Part shown: piece by piece, positions 9,221 to 17,476 of the stretch
How positions within the stretch are numbered: position 1 is the first letter of the stretch
How the letters are laid out: the number at the start of each line of letters is the position of its first letter
Source of the DNA: CAZWDL01 sp964632995
GTDB lineage: Bacteria > Bacteroidota > Bacteroidia > Chitinophagales > Saprospiraceae
Reading direction: 5' to 3'
DNA length: 64,000 bases
Assembly: GCA_964632995.1 (NCBI GenBank)
Contig: CAZWDL010000021.1
Coordinates: 1 to 64,000, forward strand
Position numbers and translations under genes: made by a program
Notes under the pieces: model-generated
The model's input: only the letters and a program-made list of their open reading frames with translations
Told to the model about the DNA's origin: nothing
The model's database searches: none

Positions 9221-11023
9221 CTATATGGATTCGAATTGCAATTTGGCCAGGGCATTGTAGGCGCCCTCCTCTTTGAGAGAAAGCTCCTGGTGTGTACCCT
9301 GCTCGATGATCTGCCCGTTTTCCAGGACACAGATGGAATCGACATCGCGAATGGTGGCAAAGCGGTGGGCAATGATGATCGATGTCCTGCCCTCCATCAG
9401 CTTGCTAAGTGCTTCCTGCACCAGCTTTTCCGACTCGGCGTCGAGCGATGAGGTCGCCTCATCCAGCAACAGTATGGAGGGATCCTTTAAGATGGCCCGC
9501 GCGATAGCGATGCGCTGACGCTGACCACCAGACAGCTTGACGCCCCGCTCCCCTACGATGGTTTCCAGCCCGTCGGGAAAAGATTGTATGAACTCCCAGG
9601 CGTTGGCCTGCCGGGCCGCTTCCTCGATTTCCTCCTCACTAGCACCGGGGCGCCCGTAGAGGATGTTTTCCCGGATCGTACCGCCGAAGAGAATAACCTC
9701 CTGAGGCACCACCGCCATATTTTGCCGGTAGGTCGTAATATCGTAATTGTATATCGACTGGCCATCGACGAGGATATCGCCCTCATCAACCCGATAGAAT
9801 TGTTGCAACAGCTGGACAATAGTGGATTTACCCGCTCCGCTGGCCCCAACCAGAGCGATCTTCTGGCCCGCAGCGATACTTAAGTCGATTCCCTTCAGCA
9901 CCTCCACATCGGGCCGGGTGGGATACGTGAAGTGCACCCCGCGGTATTCGATATTGCCCCTGAGCCGGTCTTCCGGACGGAGTTGCTGCTCGCGCAGCTC
10001 TACCTCTCCGTCCTGCTCCAGAATTTCCTGGATGCGTTCAGTGGCCCCCATGGCGCCGGTCAGCGCGGTATAGAGGTTTCCCAAACCCCCGATGGCGGCG
10101 CCGATGATTCCCGTGTACAGGATGAAAGAGAACAAATCCCCCACCTGCATGACCCCTTCCTGTACCAGCAGAGCGCCCTGCCAAAGGATAAAAAAGATGG
10201 CGCCGAAAAGAATGGTAATGATGAAGATAAAAAAAAGCCCCCGGATACGGGCAAAGCGCAGGGATACCTGTACTACCCGGTCCACCGACCCAGAATAGCG
10301 CATCACCTCAAACAGTTCGTTGGTGAAAGACTTCACTACGCTGAAAGACTGGAAAGTCTCCTCTACGATCACATTGGTATTCGCCAGTTCATCCTGCCGC
10401 TTTCTGGACATGCGCCGGATGTAGCGGCCGAAAAAGAGGGCCACGATCACGACCACCGGAAAAGTCGCCAGCATGATCAGCGATAAACGAGGGGTCAGCC
10501 AGGCAATGATAAAAACGCCGGAAATCAGAATGACGATTTGCCGGACAAACTCGGCCAGCGTGATGGAAAAAGCATTCTGTAACTGCTCCACATCCGCGGT
10601 TATCCGGCTGGTCAGCTCCCCCACCCGGCGCTTTTCAAAAAAGGCAATCGGTTGGGTAATCAGTTTCTGGTACAAAGCCTTTCTGACATCGGCCATTCCC
10701 TTTTCACTTACATTGGCAAAGAGGATCGTGCGCAAATAGGAAAAGACCCCTTGTACGATGAGGAGCACCAGAAAAAACAGACCATACTGTTCCAGCGTAA
10801 AGTCGAATTTCGACTCGCCGTTGGCTGCGTTGGCCATTTCACCGGCCGCGCCCGGAAAAGCCATAAAAACCAGACTGGAGGCGCTCAGCAGGAGCATCCC
10901 AAAGATAAAAGACCATTTATAAGGTTTGATGAACCGGAAAATCCGGACGGTGCTTTGCAGGTGCTGCCTGGTCACCTTCTCGCTTTTCCCGTCTTTCCCG
11001 GTCGATCTTCTCCGCATTGACAT
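9221..11023 (-). CDS. MsbA-like ABC exporter (fused permease-ATPase)
   Basis: A 600-residue half-transporter with an N-terminal six-helix type IV exporter domain (about 35-320) and a nucleotide-binding domain (about 355-595). Walker A is GASGAGKST, the Q-loop precedes VVPQEVILFGGTIRENI, the signature is LSGGQRQRIAIARA and Walker B is ILLLDEATSSLD with the switch His in IIIAHR. The family includes lipid A flippase MsbA and multidrug exporters; transported substrate cannot be told. A position close to murB and envelope genes favours a lipid or envelope precursor (inference). The N-terminus is short and very basic, typical of Bacteroidota members. Confidence 0.9.
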   Translation of the reverse strand: MSMRRRSTGKDGKSEKVTRQHLQSTVRIFRFIKPYKWSFIFGMLLLSASSLVFMAFPGAAGEMANAANGESKFDFTLEQYGLFFLVLLIVQGVFSYLRTILFANVSEKGMADVRKALYQKLITQPIAFFEKRRVGELTSRITADVEQLQNAFSITLAEFVRQIVILISGVFIIAWLTPRLSLIMLATFPVVVIVALFFGRYIRRMSRKRQDELANTNVIVEETFQSFSVVKSFTNELFEVMRYSGSVDRVVQVSLRFARIRGLFFIFIITILFGAIFFILWQGALLVQEGVMQVGDLFSFILYTGIIGAAIGGLGNLYTALTGAMGATERIQEILEQDGEVELREQQLRPEDRLRGNIEYRGVHFTYPTRPDVEVLKGIDLSIAAGQKIALVGASGAGKSTIVQLLQQFYRVDEGDILVDGQSIYNYDITTYRQNMAVVPQEVILFGGTIRENILYGRPGASEEEIEEAARQANAWEFIQSFPDGLETIVGERGVKLSGGQRQRIAIARAILKDPSILLLDEATSSLDAESEKLVQEALSKLMEGRTSIIIAHRFATIRDVDSICVLENGQIIEQGTHQELSLKEEGAYNALAKLQFESI

Positions 11024-11594
11024 TCCGAAGTATTGTATTTTTAATTAAAAAGAAGGCAATTATACTACCTCCTTATTTTATCTTTACACAAAACTACACC
11101 ATTAAACACTTTTTTAACAGGATGGATTAAATGTTGACGAAAATTGACCGGGAAATGGCAGATTCAGATGGTCATTTTCAGAGATTCACGTTTTTTCTCT
11201 TCCGCCTTCTGAAAAATCGCCGCAGCGATCTCACAGGGGCTAATTTCAGAAATTTCGAATATTTATTTTCTTTATCTATAATTTATACTCCTGAGTGTCG
11301 TTATATTTGAATCTTGTATACCGCTATATCTATGGCATTTTTTGCTTTTGACGACTCCCATCCCCAATCACCAAAATCACCTCCGGTTTGTTCTCTTTTA
11401 CCGCTGCTGTCGGGCAGGTGCGATTTGATTCGGCTCTCGGGGCGGGATTTAACAATTGACGCCGGATACATCGGTTTAACAACTAAGAGCTTGTTGGGAG
11501 TTTATCCTTCGGTCTGCAAATGCAAGTTCCCAACAAGCCAAAAGCCTCATAGTACCCCGATGAGCATTATTTAATCCTAAAAATCTGACCGATT
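11024..11594. other. 571-bp gap with long hairpin, no gene seen
   Basis: The gap between the divergent ABC exporter and outer-membrane protein genes is AT-rich near the exporter. It contains a -7-like TATATTTG at 11302-11309 on the plus strand, and an inverted repeat with perfect 11-bp arms, GCTTGTTGGGA at 11489-11499 and its complement at 11528-11538, loop 28 nt. The loop itself repeats TGCAAATGCAAG. An 86-codon frame (11314-11574) exists but has no family resemblance or coding character and is not called. If transcription begins near 11315, the next gene has a ~280-nt leader containing the hairpin. Confidence 0.4.
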
Positions 11595-12419
11595 ATGCGA
11601 AAAGCAATAACCATCAGTCTCCTTTTTTGCAGCACCTTCCTGTCAGCCCAGACTGCGGAACTGGGGATTTTTGGAGGCGTTGCCCTGTACAGCGGCGACC
11701 TCTCCCCCCGTGAGTTCGGACTGTATTTTGAAAACAGCGCGCCTGCCATAGGTGCTTTTGGCCGGCTGTACCTGGCCCCCTGGCTGAGTACCCGCCTGAG
11801 CGTCAACACCGGCAAATTGGAAATTGAAGACGCCGACAGGAATAGAAAACTGGACTTTCGGTCCAAACTGACGGAATTCAACGTTATGGCTGAATTCAGC
11901 CCTCTCCACATTTTCCGGGGGTACAGAGGCGCTTTTTCCCCATATGTCTTCGCCGGTTTGGGGTTCTTACGCTTCGAAACGGAGGGCGAGCTAGATGGTG
12001 ACTGGTACCTCCTACAACCGCTGGGCACGGAAGGACAGGGCCTGCCCGGTTATGACAAACCCTACAATGTCACGGAGCTTAGTTTTCCCCTCGGTATAGG
12101 GCTGCGCATTGAACTGACTGAACATATCGTACTCGGGCTCGAACTTGGTGGAAGAAAGCTTTTCACAGACTATCTGGACGACGTAGGAGATACCAAAGTG
12201 AATTACCGGGAGCTTTTCGAAGGCAACGGCCCTATTGCCGCTCAGATCAGCAATCGACGGATCGATCCGAATGGGGAAACCGATATTACGTATAGCCGGG
12301 GGGGAGCTTACAACGACTGGTATTACATGAGCGGCATCAGCCTGGCTTTCGCCATCGGCAATAACGACACCGGGAGGCGAAGCGGAGGCCGAAACGAGCC
12401 GGGATGTTATAAATTCTGA
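11595..12419 (+). CDS. Outer-membrane beta-barrel protein (DUF6089-like)
   Basis: A 274-residue exported protein with signal peptide cleaved near FLSAQ (residue about 18). The mature part shows alternating strands beginning AELGIFGGVALYSGDLSP, a region similar to the DUF6089 proteins common in Bacteroidota, with the mid motif FSPYVFAGLGFLRFE and a short glycine-rich tail. Such proteins are small barrels of unknown role, often cell-envelope structural or porin-like. It stands alone with a strong terminator behind it. Confidence 0.75.
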   Translation: MRKAITISLLFCSTFLSAQTAELGIFGGVALYSGDLSPREFGLYFENSAPAIGAFGRLYLAPWLSTRLSVNTGKLEIEDADRNRKLDFRSKLTEFNVMAEFSPLHIFRGYRGAFSPYVFAGLGFLRFETEGELDGDWYLLQPLGTEGQGLPGYDKPYNVTELSFPLGIGLRIELTEHIVLGLELGGRKLFTDYLDDVGDTKVNYRELFEGNGPIAAQISNRRIDPNGETDITYSRGGAYNDWYYMSGISLAFAIGNNDTGRRSGGRNEPGCYKF

Positions 12420-12425
12420 TTCTGC

Positions 12426-12459
12426 GGCGCCGGGGATAGCTTCCGGCGCCCGTTTTTTT
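12426..12459 (+). terminator. Intrinsic terminator of the barrel gene
   Basis: Perfect 8-bp GC stem GGCGCCGG (12426-12433) / CCGGCGCC (12443-12450) with a 9-nt loop, followed by CGTTTTTTT. It lies 7 bp after the stop codon. Confidence 0.9.
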
Positions 12460-12653
12460 AACTACACAAAGTCCCCTTTCGAAAAAAAATCCATCGAAGC
12501 AAATCCTCCGTTTTTATTGATTCCCTTTCTTACAAAGCATCGGTCAGGAAACTATACATGCAAAAAATCATCTCCTGAAAAGAATAGCTTTCCTCCTCCC
12601 CGGAAAAATCCGGTTCCGGACATTTCCCTTTAACGCATTTCCTGATTTTGTAT

Positions 12654-12661
12654 TAACTTTG
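12654..12661 (+). promoter_or_regulatory. -7 box TAACTTTG
   Basis: An exact match to the Bacteroidota -7 consensus TAnnTTTG, 34 bases before the ATG of the ArsC-like gene. A properly spaced -33 TTTG is not seen, so this is a partial match. Confidence 0.35.
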
Positions 12662-12695
12662 GCTTAAGCAAGAGTAAACTGAACTTTCGCTGAGT

Positions 12696-13142
12696 ATGAA
12701 AAAGATTCTGATCCTCTGTTCCGGGAATTCCAGCCGAAGCCAAATGGCCGAAGGATACCTCAACTTTTACGCCCGGGAAAAAGCTGATTTTTACAGCGCC
12801 GGCCTGGAGGACCGGGGTGTCAATCCACTCACCGTCAAGGTAATGGCCGAGGACAACATCGATATCTCCGGCAGCCGTTCCAAGTCTTATAAAGTTTTCG
12901 GCAAACTTCACTTCGATTACCTTCTAACGGTCTGCGACGAAGCCCAGCAACAACTGCCACGGGAAATATCCTTTAACGAACACTTCCACTTCAGCATTCC
13001 CGATCCCGACAAAGACCGGAAGCCGGAAGCCGAACGCCAGGAAATCTTTTGTCAAGTACGCGAACAGGTCAAAATCAACATCCTGAAGTTTATCGGCAAG
13101 GAGCTTTCCGGTAATCAGGAGCTTGAGATAACATACACTTAA
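12696..13142 (+). CDS. Low-molecular-weight phosphatase/ArsC-like protein
   Basis: A 148-residue protein of the LMW protein tyrosine phosphatase / thioredoxin-type arsenate reductase fold. The P-loop is LCSGNSSRSQMAEG with nucleophile Cys8 (CX5R, Arg14 position by the SRS motif), and YSAG at 33-36 is typical. Thioredoxin-coupled ArsC uses three cysteines; here Cys80 (TVCDEA) is present, but the third, normally seven residues later, is replaced by Leu87 (QQQLP). The usual redox relay is therefore incomplete. It could be an arsenate reductase using another thiol, or a phosphatase. No ars regulator or transporter is adjacent; ppk1 follows after 47 bp. Confidence 0.75.
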   Translation: MKKILILCSGNSSRSQMAEGYLNFYAREKADFYSAGLEDRGVNPLTVKVMAEDNIDISGSRSKSYKVFGKLHFDYLLTVCDEAQQQLPREISFNEHFHFSIPDPDKDRKPEAERQEIFCQVREQVKINILKFIGKELSGNQELEITYT

Positions 13143-13189
13143 TATTTATTCCTTACCTTTCAGCTCCTTCTCGACCACAGACTTTATCA

Positions 13190-15274
13190 ATGATGGAAGA
13201 CCAACCATACGTCAAAAGAGACATCAGCTGGCTCTACTTTAATCAGCGGGTGCTGCAGGAAGCTAAGGACGAGAGGGCGCCTCTCTACGAACGTATCAAA
13301 TTTCTGGCCATCTATTCCTCGAACCTGGATGAGTATTTCCGGGTGCGGGTCGCTTCGCTGCGCAGCTTCAAAATGCTGAAAAAGGAGACGCGGCGGGAAA
13401 TGGATATAAAACCCAAAAAGGAACTGCGTCAAATCCGGAAGATCGTTCAGGAACAGCAATCGGAATTCGGTCGTATCTTTCGCAAAGAGATTCTTCCTCA
13501 ACTAAAGGAAAAGGGGGTTCACCTCATCAATGAGAAGGAGTACGATACAACCCAACAGGCATTTGCCCGGAATTACTACGACGAACAACTCCGGCAACGC
13601 CTGCAACCCTTGTTTATTGAAGCGGACGGTCATGCTCCCTTTCTCAAAAATAAAGGCCTTTATTTCGTCACCCAATTTGAAGAAGCAGAAGGACTTGCCC
13701 TTATTCCTATACCTTCCGGCGAATTGCCCCGCTTCGTAACACTGCCCTCCACCCAGGCTGATCAATACTACCTTACTTTCCTCGACGATATACTCCGTTA
13801 TAATCTGGATCGGCTTTTTGCAAAAAAAATCAGCGGAGTGTATGCGGTTAAGCTTTCACGGGATGCCGAAATGTACATCGAGGACGAGTTTCACGGCGAC
13901 CTGGTGGAAAAAATCAAGGCGGGCCTGGAAGATCGAAACGTAGGGCTTCCCACGCGCTTCCTTTACGACAGCCGAATGCCCAAAGCACTCTTGCAGCAGC
14001 TGAAAAATTTGTTCCAGCTCAAAAAGCCCGACCTGATTCCCGGCGCACGCTATCACAACTTCAACGACTTCTTTGACTTCCCCGATCCCAGCGACAGTCC
14101 GGAACTGCACTATCAGGCCATGCCGCCCCTTCCCCACCCCGTACTGGAAACGGCCGGGTCCATCACCGCCGCTATCGGCAAGCAAGACCAGCTGCTGCAC
14201 TTCCCTTACCAGCGCTATGGTTACGTGCCGCAGTGGATCTGGGAGGCTGCCGAAGATCCGCAGGTCCAAAGTATTCGAATTACGCTTTACCGGGTCGCTT
14301 CGGACTCGGAGGTTGTCAACGCCTTACTCCACGCCCTGAAAAAAGGAAAAGCCGTCACCGCCTTCATCGAAGCTAAAGCGCGCTTCGACGAATCCTCCAA
14401 TATTTTTTGGGGAGAACAGCTGGAACAGGCTGGCGGAAAGGTACTGTATAGCTATCCGGAAATCAAAGTGCATACTAAACTACTCCTGATTGGACGACAG
14501 GAAGAAGATAAAACCAGGCACTATGCCTATATCGGCACCGGCAACTTCAACGAGAAAACCGCTCGCATCTACTGCGACCACGCCATCCTGACCGCCGATG
14601 CATCGCTGGCCGACGAAGTAGAGCGCATCTTTGACCTCCTCGAACGAAAAGTCATCCTGCCGCAATGCCGGCGCCTGCTCGTCTCCCCTTTTACGCTGCG
14701 CGATCGCTTCGGGGAAATGATCGACCGTGAAATTGAATACGCCCGGGCCGGTGAAGAGGCTTACCTGATTCTCAAAATGAATGCGCTGGAAGATCCGGAA
14801 ATGATTCACAAACTCTACAAGGCCAGCCGGGCCGGCGTACGCATCCGCATAATCGTTCGCGGTGTCTGCTGCCTGGTGCCCGGCGTGGAAGGCTGGAGTG
14901 AAAATATTGAGGTAATCAGCATCCTTGACCGCTTCCTCGAACACGCCCGGGTATACATTTTCGGCAACAGGGGAACAGAAGAGATGTACCTCGCCTCAGC
15001 TGACTGGATGACCCGCAACCTGGACCGCCGGGTAGAGGTGGCCGCTCCTGTTCGCGACCCGCGAGTCTTCCGGGAAATCCGCAATATTATCGATATGCAG
15101 CTAAAAGATAACACCAAGGCCCGCCTGATCGAGGCCTCCCAAAGCAATCCCTACCGGGAGAGGCAGGCCGGCGAAGCGCCCGTCCGGGCCCAGTACGACT
15201 CCTATGCTTATCTGGAAGGGCTGCTCGAACCACGCAGACATCAGAAAAAAGCGGAACGATCAAAGGATGTATGA
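13190..15274 (+). CDS. ppk1: Polyphosphate kinase 1
   Basis: A 694-residue enzyme that reversibly transfers the gamma-phosphate of ATP to inorganic polyphosphate. The N-domain starts RDISWLYFNQRVLQEA and FLAIYSSNLDEYFRVRV (about 9-55), diagnostic of Ppk1. The catalytic, autophosphorylated His lies in VHTKLLLIGR (about 427), followed by YIGTGNFNEKTARIYCDHA. The second phospholipase-D-like half contains RIIVRGVCCLVPGV and LASADWMTRNLDRRVE (about 605). Length matches the family. The two possible Met codons at the start are adjacent. Lies between the ArsC-like gene and btaA, all on the same strand, although the 184-bp gap to btaA suggests a separate promoter there. Confidence 0.95.
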   Translation: MMEDQPYVKRDISWLYFNQRVLQEAKDERAPLYERIKFLAIYSSNLDEYFRVRVASLRSFKMLKKETRREMDIKPKKELRQIRKIVQEQQSEFGRIFRKEILPQLKEKGVHLINEKEYDTTQQAFARNYYDEQLRQRLQPLFIEADGHAPFLKNKGLYFVTQFEEAEGLALIPIPSGELPRFVTLPSTQADQYYLTFLDDILRYNLDRLFAKKISGVYAVKLSRDAEMYIEDEFHGDLVEKIKAGLEDRNVGLPTRFLYDSRMPKALLQQLKNLFQLKKPDLIPGARYHNFNDFFDFPDPSDSPELHYQAMPPLPHPVLETAGSITAAIGKQDQLLHFPYQRYGYVPQWIWEAAEDPQVQSIRITLYRVASDSEVVNALLHALKKGKAVTAFIEAKARFDESSNIFWGEQLEQAGGKVLYSYPEIKVHTKLLLIGRQEEDKTRHYAYIGTGNFNEKTARIYCDHAILTADASLADEVERIFDLLERKVILPQCRRLLVSPFTLRDRFGEMIDREIEYARAGEEAYLILKMNALEDPEMIHKLYKASRAGVRIRIIVRGVCCLVPGVEGWSENIEVISILDRFLEHARVYIFGNRGTEEMYLASADWMTRNLDRRVEVAAPVRDPRVFREIRNIIDMQLKDNTKARLIEASQSNPYRERQAGEAPVRAQYDSYAYLEGLLEPRRHQKKAERSKDV

Positions 15275-15380
15275 GCTAAAAACCTCTCCCTTCAACACCT
15301 CATTTTGAGCCGCTTTCAGCTGCCTCCTCTGCAACATTAAATCAATGTAAGCTGGAACGCGTCAGTATTAACTCACCCTT

Positions 15381-15445
15381 TACAGAAAATTATCAATTAA
15401 ATAAATTTCTGTATAATGCCCGGCTTCCAGGGAGTTCTAATTTTG
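15381..15445 (+). promoter_or_regulatory. Candidate operator and -7 box before btaA
   Basis: An inverted repeat TACAGAAA (15381-15388) / TTTCTGTA (15406-15413) with a 17-nt spacer is followed by TAATTTTG at 15438-15445, an exact TAnnTTTG match. A classic PhoB box is not recognisable. If this promoter is used, transcription starts near 15452, which would favour the GTG at 15480 over the TTG at 15459 as the btaA start. Confidence 0.35.
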
Positions 15446-15458
15446 TTGGGACATACCA

Positions 15459-16634
15459 TTGACCAACAAAGCGAAACCCGTGAAAGAACTCAATCCTGTA
15501 CGCGACTGGCTTTTCCGCCAGGTGCACGCCAAAAATCTCGTCTACAATACTTGTTGGGAAGATCCCCGCTGCGACCGGCAGCTCCTTGATTTAAAAGGCG
15601 ACAGTGAAATTGTGATGATCACCAGCGCCGGCTGTAATGCGCTCGATTACCTGATCGATCAGCCGGCCAGCATCAATTGCATCGATGTCAACCCACGGCA
15701 GAATGCGCTGCTGCAACTCAAGCTGGCTACCCTGAGGGAAGCGAAATACAAAGACCTTTTCCGGCTCTTCGGAGAAGGCGTTCACGTTGGTATGGAAGAT
15801 CTTTACCGGGAGAAACTCCGCTCCTGCCTGCCCGGTTACGCGCGCAGCTTCTGGGATACAAACCTCAACTACTTCAACGGTAAAGGCGTACGTCAGAGCT
15901 TCTATCACTACAGTACCTCCGGCACTTTCGCCTGGATGACTAATCATTACCTGCGGGCTCGCCGTGCCTACCAGCATGTGTGCGCGCTATTTGAAGCAGA
16001 AAACCTGGAACAACAGGCAACGCTTTATTACCAAGTCGAAAAGCGACTGTTTAACAGCGTCCTCGAATGGATGGTCAACCGGCATCTGACCATGTGCCTG
16101 GTGGGTGTACCCCGAAGCCAGCAACAACTATTCCGGCGCCAATACGAGCGCGGCGCCCTCGGCTTTATACAGGAATCCCTGCGCAAGGTGTTTACCCGGC
16201 AATCGCTGCGGGATAACTACTTCTGGCGCCTCTACCTGCAGGGATGTTACTCCCAGGAATGCTGCCCTTCCTATCTGCAATCCGAAAACTTCACTTCTCT
16301 TCGTCAAAGCAGTAACCGGATCCAAACCTACACCTCTACCATAAGCAATTTTCTCAAGACAAACCCAAAAGACTACACGCACTACGTGCTGCTTGACCAC
16401 CAGGATTGGCTTGCGGATAACAACCGGGCTGCCCTGAATGAAGAGTGGCAGCTCATCCTGTCCAACAGCCGCCCCGGCACTCGCATCCTGCTGCGCTCCG
16501 CCGCCGAAAAAATCGACTTTTTTCCCGACTTTGTACTTGACCGGGTGCACTTCGAGCAGGAAAAAACGCAGGCCGCTCATCAGCAGGATCGCGTGGGCAC
16601 CTACGCCAGCGTCTATCTCGGGATTGTGCAATGA
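15459..16634 (+). CDS. btaA: BtaA-like diacylglycerol 3-amino-3-carboxypropyltransferase
   Basis: A 391-residue DUF3419/BtaA-family protein. In the characterised pathway BtaA transfers the aminocarboxypropyl group of SAM to diacylglycerol, giving diacylglyceryl homoserine, the precursor of betaine lipid DGTS. Visible features: LVYNTCWEDP (about 29-38), the SAM-binding strand VMITSAGCNALDYL (about 52-65) and CIDVNPRQNALLQLKLA, plus the C-terminal block RILLRSAAEKIDFFPD. No ATG is available at the N-terminus; the possible starts are TTG 15459 or GTG 15480, both upstream of the conserved region. The btaB-like gene follows after 51 bp, which strongly supports the assignment. Confidence 0.85.
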   Translation: MTNKAKPVKELNPVRDWLFRQVHAKNLVYNTCWEDPRCDRQLLDLKGDSEIVMITSAGCNALDYLIDQPASINCIDVNPRQNALLQLKLATLREAKYKDLFRLFGEGVHVGMEDLYREKLRSCLPGYARSFWDTNLNYFNGKGVRQSFYHYSTSGTFAWMTNHYLRARRAYQHVCALFEAENLEQQATLYYQVEKRLFNSVLEWMVNRHLTMCLVGVPRSQQQLFRRQYERGALGFIQESLRKVFTRQSLRDNYFWRLYLQGCYSQECCPSYLQSENFTSLRQSSNRIQTYTSTISNFLKTNPKDYTHYVLLDHQDWLADNNRAALNEEWQLILSNSRPGTRILLRSAAEKIDFFPDFVLDRVHFEQEKTQAAHQQDRVGTYASVYLGIVQ

Positions 16635-16685
16635 GTAAGCCGGACCTTGCCTGCGCTGAAAAAAACATTTCAAAAATTCAATCAT

Positions 16686-17342
16686 ATGGCTAAAGAAAAC
16701 GCTTCTCCAATCAATACCCGCAGCGACCGGGAACAGAACCGGAATATGGAGCGTTATTACCGCTTCCAGTCCAAAATTTACGACCTCACCCGCTGGAGCT
16801 TCCTGTTCGGCCGGCGGCGCATCATCCGGGAGCTGCCGCTTGATACTGATGAGGCGCTCAGCATACTGGAGGTTGGCTGCGGAACCGGCTTTAACCTGCA
16901 ACAATTAGCCTGTCGCTTCCCCAAAGCCCGGATAAAGGGAATGGATGTCTCCCCGGACATGATCCGAATCGCCCACCGACAGCTGCGCAACCTGGGCGAA
17001 CGTATTGAACTCGTGGAAGCCCCGTACGGCCCCGGAGCGGTTCCCGCTCACTATTTCGATCTCATTCTTTTCTCCTACTCCCTTACCATGATCAATCCCC
17101 AATGGGGCCAGCTGATCCGGCAGGCATCCCGGGACCTTAAGCCAGGCGGGTACATCGCCGTCGTTGACTTTCACAATTCACGCTTCTCCTGGTTCAAACG
17201 GCATATGTCCAATCACCACGTGCGCATGGACAGTCACCTGCTCCCTTTTCTCCAGGAGCTTTTTCAGACGGAGAAGTCCGCAGTGCGTCCGGCCTACGGG
17301 GGAGTTTGGGAGTATCTCACCTTCCTGGGAAAAAAGGGTTAA
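16686..17342 (+). CDS. btaB: BtaB-like diacylglyceryl-homoserine N-methyltransferase
   Basis: A 218-residue class I methyltransferase. After an N-terminal helix region with YYRFQSKIYDLTRWSFLFGR (about 29-48), typical of BtaB, comes motif I ILEVGCGTGFNL (about 67) and the acidic GMDVSPDMIRIAH. BtaB adds three methyl groups to the homoserine amine of the BtaA product, completing DGTS. The conserved tail VWEYLTFLGKKG resembles other BtaB proteins. The ATG at 16686 is chosen over a TTG 39 bp earlier. Directly behind btaA on the same strand, as in other bacteria which make betaine lipids. Confidence 0.82.
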   Translation: MAKENASPINTRSDREQNRNMERYYRFQSKIYDLTRWSFLFGRRRIIRELPLDTDEALSILEVGCGTGFNLQQLACRFPKARIKGMDVSPDMIRIAHRQLRNLGERIELVEAPYGPGAVPAHYFDLILFSYSLTMINPQWGQLIRQASRDLKPGGYIAVVDFHNSRFSWFKRHMSNHHVRMDSHLLPFLQELFQTEKSAVRPAYGGVWEYLTFLGKKG

Positions 17343-17379
17343 AAAGTTGACTGCTGCAGGGGTGAGTTGTCCATTAAGC

Positions 17380-17409
17380 GCAATTAACCATAAAAAATTG
17401 CATTTTTTC
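17380..17409 (+). terminator. Weak candidate terminator after btaB
   Basis: Six-bp stem GCAATT (17380-17385) / AATTGC (17396-17401) followed by ATTTTTTCT. The stem is short and AT-rich, so termination would be partial at best. Confidence 0.35.
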
Positions 17410-17476
17410 TCTGCTTTTGCTTTGTACGTTTTATTTTAGCCCGCTTCACAAAATTTCTTTACAAACGTTCAAAGTG

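Noticed and set aside
11314..11574. 86-codon plus-strand frame before the barrel gene
   Set aside because: No family resemblance, no ribosome-binding site, and it spans a long inverted repeat in non-coding sequence.
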